A stretch of 64,000 bases of DNA from Ricordea florida (GCA_949710005.1 OX453274.1:21648585-21712584), one strand, 5' to 3'; counted from the first letter of the stretch, positions 22,092 through 36,423 are shown. Translations and numbers: made by a program. Notes: generated by a model not told the origin, from the sequence alone.

Positions 22092-25000
22092 GACCTGACT
22101 GATTTTGGTGAAAATACATTATAAGAGATTGTATGGGCAGGAGGACCGTCATTTAGGGGGGTAAGTTATAGAATCATTTCGAATCTTTTCTATACATGTT
22201 TTAGTGTGGTGTGCAGTAAAGTTTATTTTGCGATGAAAATTTTGATTGTAACGATTCGATTTCAATCAGAATTCAAGATCAGACTATTTGTTAGTACGCA
22301 TGCGTGATTGAGACCAAAGCGTGGGCCCCTAAAATAAAAGTTGTTCTATGATATCTTGGCTTGGATAATCTTTGCAATTCCAAAAGTTAGCAGATTTGTA
22401 CAAGTAGGACAGGGCATTTTCTATATTCAGAAAATCAGATATTTCGTAATTTGCGATCTTATTGAGTTTTAACTGTAAAGATATTGACTTAAGGCAGCTA
22501 AATCTAGAGCAGACGGCTCAGAGAGTACTAAAGTTCATGTAATCAGTGCTCATTACACGAATTAGATATCAATATTCCATTTTCACCATGTTGTAGCATT
22601 TGAAATGAACTTTAAAACGCACTTTATCCCGTGTTTGTACTTACTCTAGAAGCTGAGATACGATACCTGCAGCTGGCTGCCAAGAAACTCGACCTGACTG
22701 ATTTTGGTGAAAATACATTATAAGAGATTGTATGGGCAGGAGGACCGCCATTTAGGGGGGTAAGTTATAGAATCATTTCGAATCTTTTCTATACATGTTT
22801 TAGTGTGGTGTGCAGTAAAGTTTATTTTGCGATGAAAATTTTGATTGTAACGATTCGATTTCAATCAGAATTCAAGATCAGACAATTTTTTAGTACGCAT
22901 GCCTTATTCAGACCAAAGCGTGGGCCCCTAAAATAAAAGTTGTTCTATGATATCTTGGCTTGGATAATCTTTGCAATTCCAAAAGTTAGCAGATTTGTAA
23001 AAGTAGGACAGGGCATTATCTATGCAGAAAATCAGATATTTCGTAATTTGCGATCTTATTGAGTTTTGACTGTAAAGATATTGACTTAAGGCAGCTAAAT
23101 CTAGAGCAGACGGCTCAGAGAGTACTAAAGTTCATGTAATCAGTGCTCATTACACGAATTAGTTATCAATATTCCATTTTCACCATGTTGTAGCATTTGA
23201 AATGAACTTTAAAACGCACTTTATCCCGTGTTTGTACTTACTCTAGAAGCTGAGATACGATACCTGCAGCTGGCTGCCAAGAAACTCGACCTGACTGATT
23301 TTGGTGAAAATACATTATAAGAGATTGTATGGGCAGGAGGACCGTCATTTAGGGGGGTAAGTTATAGAATCATTTCGAATCTTTTCTATACATGTTTTAG
23401 TGTGGTGTGCAGTAAAGTTTATTTTGCGATGAAAATTTTGATTGTAACGATTCGATTTCAATCAGAATTCAAGATCAGACTATTTGTTAGTACGCATGCG
23501 TGATTGAGACCAAAGCGTGGGCCCCTAAAATAAAAGTTGTTCTATGATATCTTGGCTTGGATAATCTTTGCAATTCAAAAAGTTAGCAGATTTGTACAAG
23601 TAGGACAGGGCATTATCTATGCAGAAAATCAGATATTTCGTAATTTGCGATCTTATTGAGTTTTGACTGTAAAAATATTGACTTAAGACAGCTAAATCTA
23701 GAGCAGACGGCTCAGAGAGTACTAAAGTTCATGTAATCAGTGCTCATTACACGAATTAGTTATCAATATTCCATTTTCACCATGTTGTAGCATTTGAAAT
23801 GAACTTTAAAACGCACTTTATCCCGTGTTTGTACTTACTCTAGAAGCTGAGATACGATACCTGCAGCTGGCTGCCAAGAAACTCGACCTGACTGATTTTG
23901 GTGAAAATACATTATAAGAGATTGCATGGGCAGGAGGACCGTCATTTAGGGGGGTAAGTTATAGAATCATTTCGAATCTTTTCTATACATGTTTTAGTGT
24001 GGTGTGCAGTAAAGTTTATTTCGCGATGAAAATTTTGATTGTAACGATTCGATTTCAATCAGAATTCAAGATCAGACTATTTGTTAGTACGCATGCGTGA
24101 TTCAGACCAAAGCGTGGGCCCCTAAAATAAAAGTTGTTCTATGATATCTTGGCTTGGATAATCTTTGCAATTCCAAAAGTTAGCAGATTTGTACAAGTAG
24201 GACAGGGCATTTTCTATGCAGAAAATCAGATATTTCGTAATTTGCGATCTTATTGAGTTTTAACTGTAAAGATATTGACTTAAGGCAGCTAAATCTAGAG
24301 CAGACGGCTCAGAGAGTACTAAAGTTCATGTAATCAGTGCTCATTACACGAATTAGTTATCAATATTCCATTTTCACCATGTTGTAGCATTTGAAATGAA
24401 CTTTAAAACGCACTTTATCCCGTGTTTGTACTTACTCTAGAAGCTGAGATACGATACCTGCAGCTGGCTGCCAAGAAACTCGACCTGACTGATTTTGGTG
24501 AAAATACATTATAAGAGATTGTATGGGCAGGAGGACCGTCATTTAGGGGGGTAAGTTATAGAATCATTTCGAATCTTTTCTATACATGTTTTAGTGTGGT
24601 GTGCAGTAAAGTTTATTTTGCGATGAAAATTTTGATTGTAACGATTCGATTTCAATCAGAATTCAAGATCAGACTATTTGTTAGTACGCATGCGTGATTG
24701 AGACCAAAGCGTGGGCCCCTAAAATAAAAGTTGTTCTATGATATCTTGGCTTGGATAATCTTTGCAATTCCAAAAGTTAGCAGATTTGTACAAGTAGGAC
24801 AGGGCATTTTCTATATTCAGAAAATCAGATATTTCGTAATTTGCGATCTTATTGAGTTTTAACTGTAAAGATATTGACTTAAGGCAGCTAAATCTAGAGC
24901 AGACGGCTCAGAGAGTACTAAAGTTCATGTAATCAGTGCTCATTACACGAATTAGATATCAATATTCCATTTTCACCATGTTGTAGCATTTGAAATGAAC

Positions 25001-26871
25001 TTTAAAACGCACTTTATCCCGTGTTTGTACTTACTCTAGAAGCTGAGATACGATACCTGCAGCTGGCTGCCAAGAAACTCGACCTGACTGATTTTGGTGA
25101 AAATACATTATAAGAGATTGTATGGGCAGGAGGACCGCCATTTAGGGGGGTAAGTTATAGAATCATTTCGAATCTTTTCTATACATGTTTTAGTGTGGTG
25201 TGCAGTAAAGTTTATTTTGCGATGAAAATTTTGATTGTAACGATTCGATTTCAATCAGAATTCAAGATCAGACAATTTTTTAGTACGCATGCCTTATTCA
25301 GACCAAAGCGTGGGCCCCTAAAATAAAAGTTGTTCTATGATATCTTGGCTTGGATAATCTTTGCAATTCCAAAAGTTAGCAGATTTGTAAAAGTAGGACA
25401 GGGCATTATCTATGCAGAAAATCAGATATTTCGTAATTTGCGATCTTATTGAGTTTTGACTGTAAAGATATTGACTTAAGGCAGCTAAATCTAGAGCAGA
25501 CGGCTCAGAGAGTACTAAAGTTCATGTAATCAGTGCTCATTACACGAATTAGTTATCAATATTCCATTTTCACCATGTTGTAGCATTTGAAATGAACTTT
25601 AAAACGCACTTTATCCCGTGTTTGTACTTACTCTAGAAGCTGAGATACGATACCTGCAGCTGGCTGCCAAGAAACTCGACCTGACTGATTTTGGTGAAAA
25701 TACATTATAAGAGATTGTATGGGCAGGAGGACCGTCATTTAGGGGGGTAAGTTATAGAATCATTTCGAATCTTTTCTATACATGTTTTAGTGTGGTGTGC
25801 AGTAAAGTTTATTTTGCGATGAAAATTTTGATTGTAACGATTCGATTTCAATCAGAATTCAAGATCAGACTATTTGTTAGTACGCATGCGTGATTGAGAC
25901 CAAAGCGTGGGCCCCTAAAATAAAAGTTGTTCTATGATATCTTGGCTTGGATAATCTTTGCAATTCAAAAAGTTAGCAGATTTGTACAAGTAGGACAGGG
26001 CATTATCTATGCAGAAAATCAGATATTTCGTAATTTGCGATCTTATTGAGTTTTGACTGTAAAAATATTGACTTAAGACAGCTAAATCTAGAGCAGACGG
26101 CTCAGAGAGTACTAAAGTTCATGTAATCAGTGCTCATTACACGAATTAGTTATCAATATTCCATTTTCACCATGTTGTAGCATTTGAAATGAACTTTAAA
26201 ACGCACTTTATCCCGTGTTTGTACTTACTCTAGAAGCTGAGATACGATACCTGCAGCTGGCTGCCAAGAAACTCGACCTGACTGATTTTGGTGAAAATAC
26301 ATTATAAGAGATTGCATGGGCAGGAGGACCGTCATTTAGGGGGGTAAGTTATAGAATCATTTCGAATCTTTTCTATACATGTTTTAGTGTGGTGTGCAGT
26401 AAAGTTTATTTCGCGATGAAAATTTTGATTGTAACGATTCGATTTCAATCAGAATTCAAGATCAGACTATTTGTTAGTACGCATGCGTGATTCAGACCAA
26501 AGCGTGGGCCCCTAAAATAAAAGTTGTTCTATGATATCTTGGCTTGGATAATCTTTGCAATTCCAAAAGTTAGCAGATTTGTACAAGTAGGACAGGGCAT
26601 TTTCTATGCAGAAAATCAGATATTTCGTAATTTGCGATCTTATTGAGTTTTAACTGTAAAGATATTGACTTAAGGCAGCTAAATCTAGAGCAGACGGCTC
26701 AGAGAGTACTAAAGTTCATGTAATCAGTGCTCATTACACGAATTAGTTATCAATATTCCATTTTCACCATGTTGTAGCATTTGAAATGGACTTTAAAACG
26801 CACTTTATCCCGTGTTTGTACTTACTCTAGAAGCTGAGATACGATACCTGCAGCTGGCTGCCAAGAAACTC
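22092..26871. repeat. M1 4-mer HOR x2 (monomers 38-41, 42-45), third and fourth units
   Basis: These monomers repeat the order A-B-C-D of monomers 27-34. Type A monomers 38 and 42 carry the two-base insertion TATATTCAG, giving 599 bp and a 2390-bp unit. Type B monomers 39 and 43 carry both GGACCGCCATTT and GCATGCCTTATTC, matching monomer 32 rather than 28. I saw almost no differences between corresponding monomers; monomer 45 has a private AAATGGACTTT. With the lead-in, 13133-20300 (12 monomers) and 20301-26871 (11 monomers) are two editions of one larger unit. Confidence 0.92.
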
Positions 26872-28065
26872 GACCTGACTGATTTTGGTGAAAATACATT
26901 ATAAGAGATTGTATGGGCAGGAGGACCGTCATTTAGGGGGGTAAGTTATAGAATCATTTCGAATCTTTTCTATACATGTTTTAGTGTGGTGTGCAGTAAA
27001 GTTTATTTTGCGATGAAAATTTTGATTGTAACGATTCGATTTCAATCAGAATTCAAGATCAGACTATTTGTTAGTACGCATGCGTGATTGAGACCAAAGC
27101 GTGGGCCCCTAAAATAAAAGTTGTTCTATGATATCTTGGCTTGGATAATCTTTGCAATTCCAAAAGTTAGCAGATTTGTACAAGTAGGACAGGGCATTAT
27201 CTATGCAGAAAATCAGATATTTCGTAATTTGCGATCTTATTGAGTTTTGACTGTAAAAATATTGACTTAAGACAGCTAAATCTAGAGCAGACGGCTCAGA
27301 GAGTACTAAAGTTCATGTAATCAGTGCTCATTACACGAATTAGTTATCAATATTCCATTTTCACCATGTTGTAGCATTTGAAATGAACTTTAAAACGCAC
27401 TTTATCCCGTGTTTGTACTTACTCTAGAAGCTGAGATACGATACCTGCAGCTGGCTGCCAAGAAACTCGACCTGACTGATTTTGGTGAAAATACATTATA
27501 AGAGATTGCATGGGCAGGAGGACCGTCATTTAGGGGGGTAAGTTATAGAATCATTTCGAATCTTTTCTATACATGTTTTAGTGTGGTGTGCAGTAAAGTT
27601 TATTTTGCGATGAAAATTTTGATTGTAACGATTCGATTTCAATCAGAATTCAAGATCAGACTATTTGTTAGTACGCATGCGTGATTGAGACCAAAGCGTG
27701 GGCCCCTAAAATAAAAGTTGTTCTATGATATCTTGGCTTGGATAATCTTTGCAATTCCAAAAGTTAGCAGATTTGTACAAGTAGGACAGGGCATTATCTA
27801 TGCAGAAAATCAGATATTTCGTAATTTGCGATCTTATTGAGTTTTGACTGTAAAAATATTGACTTAAGACAGCTAAATCTAGAGCAGACGGCTCAGAGAG
27901 TACTAAAGTTCATGTAATCAGTGCTCATTACACGAATTAGTTATCAATATTCCATTTTCACCATGTTGTAGCATTTGAAATGAACTTTAAAACGCACTTT
28001 ATCCCGTGTTTGTACTTACTCTAGAAGCTGAGATACGATACCTGCAGCTGGCTGCCAAGAAACTC
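26872..28065. repeat. Monomers 46-47, A/C chimeric monomers closing M1
   Basis: Monomer 46 has TGATTGAGACC and TTCCAAAAG as in type A, but then CATTATCTATGCAG, TAAAAATATT and TAAGACAGC as in type C. It lacks the type A insertion. Monomer 47 is the same except that it begins with GCATGG (offset 40). A type A head joined to a type C tail is what an unequal exchange skipping the B monomer would leave. The pair sits at the border between the M1 4-mers and the M2 14-mer. Confidence 0.82.
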
Positions 28066-31000
28066 GACCTGACTGATTTTGGTGAAAATACATTATAAGA
28101 GATTGCATGGGCAGGAGGACCGTCATTTAGGGGGGTAAGTTATAGAATCATTTCGAATCTTTTCTATACATGTTTTAGTGTGGTGTGCAGTAAAGTTTAT
28201 TTTGCGATGAAAATTTTGATTGTAACGATTCGATTTCAATCAGAATTCAAGATCAGACTATTTGTTAGTACGCATGCGTGATTCAGACCAAAGCGTGGGC
28301 CCCTAAAATAAAAGTTGTTCTATGATGTCTTGGCTTGGATAATCTTTGCAATTCCAAAAGTTAGCAGATTTGTACAAGTAGGACAGGGCATTATCTATGC
28401 AGAAAATCAGATATTTCGTAATTTGCGATCTTATTGAGTTTTAACTGTAAAGATATTGACTTAAGGCAGCTAAATCTAGAGCAGACGGCTCAGAGAGTAC
28501 TAAAGTTCATGTAATCAGTGCTCATTACACGAATTAGTTATCAATATTCCATTTTCACCATGTTGTAGCATTTGAAATGAACTTTAAAACGCACTTTATC
28601 CCGTGTTTGTACTTACTCTAGAAGCTGAGATACGATACCTGCAGCTGGCTGCCAAGAAACTCGACCTGACTGATTTTGGTGAAAATACATTATAAGAGAT
28701 TGTATGGGCAGGAGGACCGTCATTTAGGGGGGTAAGTTATAGAATCATTTCGAATCTTTTCTATACATGTTTTAGTGTGGTGTGCAGTAAAGTTTATTTT
28801 GCGATGAAAATTTTGATTGTAACGATTCGATTTCAATCAGAATTCAAGATCAGACTATTTGTTAGTACGCATGCGTGATTGAGACCAAAGCGTGGGCCCC
28901 TAAAATAAAAGTTGTTCTATGATATCTTGGCTTGGATAATCTTTGCAATTCAAAAAGTTAGCAGATTTGTACAAGTAGGACAGGGCATTATCTATGCAGA
29001 AAATCAGATATTTCGTAATTTGCGATCTTATTGAGTTTTGACTGTAAAAATATTGACTTAAGACAGCTAAATCTAGAGCAGACGGCTCAGAGAGTACTAA
29101 AGTTCATGTAATCAGTGCTCATTACACGAATTAGTTATCAATATTCCATTTTCACCATGTTGTAGCATTTGAAATGAACTTTAAAACGCACTTTATCCCG
29201 TGTTTGTACTTACTCTAGAAGCTGAGATACGATACCTGCAGCTGGCTGCCAAGAAACTCGACCTGACTGATTTTGGTGAAAAAACATTATAAGAGATTGC
29301 ATGGGCAGGAGGACCGTCATTTAGGGGGGTAAGTTATAGAATCATTTCGAATCTTTTCTATACATGTTTTAGTGTGGTGTGCAGTAAAGTTTATTTCGCG
29401 ATGAAAATTTTGATTGTAACGATTCGATTTCAATCAGAATTCAAGATCAGACTATTTGTTAGTACGCATGCGTGATTCAGACCAAAGCGTGGGCCCCTAA
29501 AATAAAAGTTGTTCTATGATATCTTGGCTTGGATAATCTTTGCAATTCCAAAAGTTAGCAGATTTGTACAAGTAGGACAGGGCATTTTCTATGCAGAAAA
29601 TCAGATATTTCGTAATTTGCGATCTTATTGAGTTTTAACTGTAAAGATATTGACTTAAGGCAGCTAAATCTAGAGCAGACGGCTCAGAGAGTACTAAAGT
29701 TCATGTAATCAGTGCTCATTACACGAATTAGTTATCAATATTCCATTTTCACCATGTTGTAGCATTTGAAATGAACTTTAAAACGCACTTTATCCCGTGT
29801 TTGTACTTACTCTAGAAGCTGAGATACGATACCTGCAGCTGGCTGCCAAGAAACTCGACCTGACTGATTTTGGTGAAAATACATTATAAGAGATTGTATG
29901 GGCAGGAGGACCGTCATTTAGGGGGGTAAGTTATAGAATCATTTCGAATCTTTTCTATACATGTTTTAGTGTGGTGTGCAGTAAAGTTTATTTTGCGATG
30001 AAAATTTTGATTGTAACGATTCGATTTCAATCAGAATTCAAGATCAGACTATTTGTTAGTACGCATGCGTGATTGAGACCAAAGCGTGGGCCCCTAAAAT
30101 AAAAGTTGTTCTATGATATCTTGGCTTGGATAATCTTTGCAATTCCAAAAGTTAGCAGATTTGTACAAGTAGGACAGGGCATTATCTATGCAGAAAATCA
30201 GATATTTCGTAATTTGCGATCTTATTCAGATTTGACTGTAAAGATATTGACTTAAGGCAGCTAAATCTAGAGCAGACGGCTAAGAGAGTATTAAAGTTCA
30301 TGTAATCAGTGCTCATTACACGAATTAGTTATCAATATTCCATTTTCACCATGTTGTAGCATTTGAAATGAACTTTAAAACGCACTTTATCCCGTGTTTG
30401 TACTTACTCTAGAAGCTGAGATACGTAACCTGCAGCTGGCTGCCAAGAAACTCGACCTGACTGATTTTGGTGAAAATACATTATAAGAGATTGTATGGGC
30501 AGGAGGACCGTCATTTAGGGGGGTAAGTTATAGAATCATTTCGAATCTTTTCTATACATGTTTTAGTGTGGTGTGCAGTAAAGTTTATTTTGCGATGAAA
30601 ATTTTGATTGTAACGATTCGATTTCAATCAGAATTCAAGATCAGACTATTTGTTAGTACGCATGCGTGATTCAGACCAAAGCGTGGGCCCCTAAAATAAA
30701 AGTTGTTCTATGATATCTTGGCTTGGATAATCTTTGCAATTCCAAAAGTTAGCAGATTTGTACAAGTAGGACAGGGCATTATCTATGCAGAAAATCAGAT
30801 ATTTCGTAATTTGCGATCTTATTCAGATTTGACTGTAAAGATATTGACTTAAGGCAGCTAAATCTAGAGCAGACGGCTAAGAGAGTATTAAAGTTCATGT
30901 AATCAGTGCTCATTACACGAATTAGTTATCAATATTCCATTTTCACCATGTTGTAGCATTTGAAATGAACTTTAAAACGCACTTTATCCCGTGTTTGTAC

Positions 31001-34000
31001 TTACTCTAGAAGCTGAGATACGTAACCTGCAGCTGGCTGCCAAGAAACTCGACCTGACTGATTTTGGTGAAAATACATTATAAGAGATTGTATGGGCAGG
31101 AGGACCGTCATTTAGGGGGGTAAGTTATAGAATCATTTCGAATCTTTTCTATACATGTTTTAGTGTGGTGTGCAGTAAAGTTTATTTTGCGATGAAAATT
31201 TTGATTGTAACGATTCGATTTCAATCAGAATTCAAGATCAGACTATTTGTTAGTACGCATGCGTGATTCAGACCAAAGCGTGGGCTCCTAAAATAAAAGT
31301 TGTTCTATGATATGTTGGCTTGGATAATCTTTGCAATTCCAAAAGTTAGCAGATTTGTACAAGTAGGACAGGGCATTATCTATGCAGAAAATCAGATATT
31401 TCGTAATTTGCGATCTTATTAAGATTTGACTGTAAAGATATTGACTTAAGGCAGCTAAATCTAGAGCAGACGGCTCAGAGAGTATTAAAGTTCATGTAAT
31501 CAGTGCTCATTACACGAATTAGTTATCAATATTCCATTTTCACCATGTTGTAGCATTTGAAATGAACTTTAAAACGCACTTTATCCCGTGTTTGTACTTA
31601 CTCTAGAAGCTGAGATACGATACCTGCAGCTGGCTGCCAAGAAACTTGACCTGACTGATTTTGGTGAAAATACATTATAAGAGATTGTACGGGCAGGAGG
31701 ACCGTCATTTAGGGGGGTAAGTTATAGAATCATTTCGAATCTTTTCTATACATGTTTTAGTGTGGTGTGCAGTAAAGTTTATTTTACGATAAAAATTTTG
31801 ATTGTAACGATTCGATTTCAATCAGAATTCAAGATCAGACTATTTGTTAGTACGCATGCGTGATTCAGACCAAAGGGTGAGACCCTAAAAGAAAAGTTCT
31901 TCTATGATATGTTGGCTTGGATAATCTTTGCAATTCCAAAAGTTAGCAGATTTGTACAAGTAGGACAGGGCATTATCTATGCATAAAATCAGATATTTCG
32001 TAATTTGCGATCTTATTGAGTATTGACTGTAAAGATATTGACTTAAGGCAGCTAAATCTAGAGCAGACGGCTAAGAGAGTACTAAAGTTCATGTAATCAG
32101 TGCTCATTACACGAATTAGTTATCAATATTCCATTTTCACCAGGTTGTAGCATTTGAAATGAACTTTAAAACGCACTTTATCCCGTGTTTGTACTTACTC
32201 TAGAAGCTGAGATACGATACCTGCAGCTGGCTGCCAAGAAACTCGACCTGACTGATTTTGGTGAAAATACATTATAAGAGATTGTATGGGCAGGAGGACC
32301 GTCATTTAGGGGGGTAAGTTATAGAATCATTTCGAATCTTTTCTATACATGTTTTAGTGTGGTGTGCAGTAAAGTTTATTTTGCGATGAAAATTTTGATT
32401 GTAACGATTCGATTTCAATCAGAATTCAAGATCAGACTATTTGTTAGTACGCATGCGTGATTCAGACCAAAGCGTGGGCCCCTAAAATAAAAGTTGTTCT
32501 ATGATATCTTGGCTTGGATAATCTTTGCAATTCCAAAAGTTAGCAGATTTGTACAAGTAGGACAGGGCATTATCTATGCAGAAAATCAGATATTTCGTAA
32601 TTTGCGATCTTATTCAGATTTGACTGTAAAGATATTGACTTAAGGCAGCTAAATCTAGAGCAGACGGCTAAGAGAGTATTAAAGTTCATGTAATCAGTGC
32701 TCATTACACGAATTAGTTATCAATATTCCATTTTCACCATGTTGTAGCATTTGAAATGAACTTTAAAACGCACTTTATCCCGTGTTTGTACTTACTCTAG
32801 AAGCTGAGATACGTAACCTGCAGCTGGCTGCCAAGAAACTCGACCTGACTGATTTTGGTGAAAATACATTATAAGAGATTGTATGGGCAGGAGGACCGTC
32901 ATTTAGGGGGGTAAGTTATAGAATCATTTCGAATCTTTTCTATACATGTTTTAGTGTGGTGTGCAGTAAAGTTTATTTTGCGATGAAAATTTTGATTGTA
33001 ACGATTCGATTTCAATCAGAATTCAAGATCAGACTATTTGTTAGTACGCATGCGTGATTCAGACCAAAGCGTGGGCCCCTAAAATAAAAGTTGTTCTATG
33101 ATATCTTGGCTTGGATAATCTTTGCAATTCCAAAAGTTAGCAGATTTGTACAAGTAGGACAGGGCATTATCTATGCAGAAAATCAGATATTTCGTAATTT
33201 GCGATCTTATTCAGATTTGACTGTAAAGATATTGACTTAAGGCAGCTAAATCTAGAGCAGACGGCTAAGAGAGTATTAAAGTTCATGTAATCAGTGCTCA
33301 TTACACGAATTAGTTATCAATATTCCATTTTCACCATGTTGTAGCATTTGAAATGAACTTTAAAACGCACTTTATCCCGTGTTTGTACTTACTCTAGAAG
33401 CTGAGATACGTAACCTGCAGCTGGCTGCCAAGAAACTCGACCTGACTGATTTTGGTGAAAATACATTATAAGAGATTGTATGGGCAGGAGGACCGTCATT
33501 TAGGGGGGTAAGTTATAGAATCATTTCGAATCTTTTCTATACATGTTTTAGTGTGGTGTGCAGTAAAGTTTATTTTACGATAAAAATTTTGATTGTAACG
33601 ATTCGATTTCAATCAGAATTCAAGATCAGACTATTTGTTAGTACGCATGCGTGATTCAGACCAAAGGGTGGGCTCCTAAAATAAAAGTTGTTCTATGATA
33701 TGTTGGCTTGGATAATCTTTGCAATTCCAAAAGTTAGCAGATTTGTACAAGTAGGACAGGGCATTATCTATGCAGAAAATCAGATATTTCGTAATTTGCG
33801 ATCTTATTCAGATTTGACTGTAAAGATATTGACTTAAGGCAGCTAAATCTAGAGCAGACGGCTAAGAGAGTATTAAAGTTCATGTAATCAGTGCTCATTA
33901 CACGAATTAGTTATCAATATTCCATTTTCACCATGTTGTAGCATTTGAAATGAACTTTAAAACGCACTTTATCCCGTGTTTGTACTTACTCTAGAAGCTG

Positions 34001-36423
34001 AGATACGTAACCTGCAGCTGGCTGCCAAGAAACTCGACCTGACTGATTTTGGTGAAAATACATTATAAGAGATTGTATGGGCAGGAGGACCGTCATTTAG
34101 GGGGGTAAGTTATAGAATCATTTCGAATCTTTTCTATACATGTTTTAGTGTGGTGTGCAGTAAAGTTTATTTTACGATAAAAATTTTGATTGTAACGATT
34201 CGATTTCAATCAGAATTCAAGATCAGACTATTTGTTAGTACGCATGCGTGATTCAGACCAAAGGGTGAGACCCTAAAAGAAAAGTTCTTCTATGATATGT
34301 TGGCTTGGATAATCTTTGCAATTCCAAAAGTTAGCAGATTTGTACAAGTAGGACAGGGCATTATCTATGCATAAAATCAGATATTTCGTAATTTGCGATC
34401 TTATTGAGTATTGACTGTAAAGATATTGACTTAAGGCAGCTAAATCTAGAGCAGACGGCTAAGAGAGTACTAAAGTTCATGTAATCAGTGCTCATTACAC
34501 GAATTAGTTATCAATATTCCATTTTCACCAGGTTGTAGCATTTGAAATGAACTTTAAAACGCACTTTATCCCGTGTTTGTACTTACTCTAGAAGCTGAGA
34601 TACGATACCTGCAGCTGGCTGCCAAGAAACTCGACCTGACTGATTTTGGTGAAAATACATTATAAGAGATTGTATGGGCAGGAGGACCGTCATTTAGGGG
34701 GGTAAGTTATAGAATCATTTCGAATCTTTTCTATACATGTTTTAGTGTGGTGTGCAGTAAAGTTTATTTTGCGATGAAAATTTTGATTGTAACGATTCGA
34801 TTTCAATCAGAATTCAAGATCAGACTATTTGTTAGTACGCATGCGTGATTCAGACCAAAGCGTGGGCCCCTAAAATAAAAGTTGTTCTATGATATCTTGG
34901 CTTGGATAATCTTTGCAATTCCAAAAGTTAGCAGATTTGTACAAGTAGGACAGGGCATTATCTATGCAGAAAATCAGATATTTCGTAATTTGCGATCTTA
35001 TTCAGATTTGACTGTAAAGATATTGACTTAAGGCAGCTAAATCTAGAGCAGACGGCTAAGAGAGTATTAAAGTTCATGTAATCAGTGCTCATTACACGAA
35101 TTAGTTATCAATATTCCATTTTCACCATGTTGTAGCATTTGAAATGAACTTTAAAACGCACTTTATCCCGTGTTTGTACTTACTCTAGAAGCTGAGATAC
35201 GTAACCTGCAGCTGGCTGCCAAGAAACTCGACCTGACTGATTTTGGTGAAAATACATTATAAGAGATTGTATGGGCAGGAGGACCGTCATTTAGGGGGGT
35301 AAGTTATAGAATCATTTCGAATCTTTTCTATACATGTTTTAGTGTGGTGTGCAGTAAAGTTTATTTTGCGATGAAAATTTTGATTGTAACGATTCGATTT
35401 CAATCAGAATTCAAGATCAGACTATTTGTTAGTACGCATGCGTGATTCAGACCAAAGCGTGGGCCCCTAAAATAAAAGTTGTTCTATGATATCTTGGCTT
35501 GGATAATCTTTGCAATTCCAAAAGTTAGCAGATTTGTACAAGTAGGACAGGGCATTATCTATGCAGAAAATCAGATATTTCGTAATTTGCGATCTTATTC
35601 AGATTTGACTGTAAAGATATTGACTTAAGGCAGCTAAATCTAGAGCAGACGGCTAAGAGAGTATTAAAGTTCATGTAATCAGTGCTCATTACACGAATTA
35701 GTTATCAATATTCCATTTTCACCATGTTGTAGCATTTGAAATGAACTTTAAAACGCACTTTATCCCGTGTTTGTACTTACTCTAGAAGCTGAGATACGTA
35801 ACCTGCAGCTGGCTGCCAAGAAACTCGACCTGACTGATTTTGGTGAAAATACATTATAAGAGATTGTATGGGCAGGAGGACCGTCATTTAGGGGGGTAAG
35901 TTATAGAATCATTTCGAATCTTTTCTATACATGTTTTAGTGTGGTGTGCAGTAAAGTTTATTTTGCGATGAAAATTTTGATTGTAACGATTCGATTTCAA
36001 TCAGAATTCAAGATCAGACTATTTGTTAGTACGCATGCGTGATTCAGACCAAAGCGTGGGCTCCTAAAATAAAAGTTGTTCTATGATATGTTGGCTTGGA
36101 TAATCTTTGCAATTCCAAAAGTTAGCAGATTTGTACAAGTAGGACAGGGCATTATCTATGCAGAAAATCAGATATTTCGTAATTTGCGATCTTATTAAGA
36201 TTTGACTGTAAAGATATTGACTTAAGGCAGCTAAATCTAGAGCAGACGGCTCAGAGAGTATTAAAGTTCATGTAATCAGTGCTCATTACACGAATTAGTT
36301 ATCAATATTCCATTTTCACCATGTTGTAGCATTTGAAATGAACTTTAAAACGCACTTTATCCCGTGTTTGTACTTACTCTAGAAGCTGAGATACGATACC
36401 TGCAGCTGGCTGCCAAGAAACTT
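28066..36423. repeat. M2 14-mer HOR, first copy (monomers 48-61), 8358 bp
   Basis: Order: 48 (GATGTCTTGG, TTTTAACTGT); 49-50, an M1 C-D pair in which 50 has GAAAAAACATT; then 4-mers. The types are X, Y and Z. X (51, 52, 55, 56, 59, 60) has TTCAGATTTGAC, GGCTAAGAG, AGTATTAAAG and ACGTAACCTG. Y (53, 61) has GGGCTCCTA, ATATGTTGG, TTAAGATTTGAC and AAACTTGACC across its end. Z (54, 58) has TTTACGATAAAA, GGGTGAGACCC, AAAAGAAAAG, GCATAAAATC, GAGTATTGAC and CACCAGGTTG. Monomer 57 takes the Y slot but is a Z/Y/X mosaic. Monomer 51 differs from other X monomers in having TGATTGAGACC. Confidence 0.92.
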
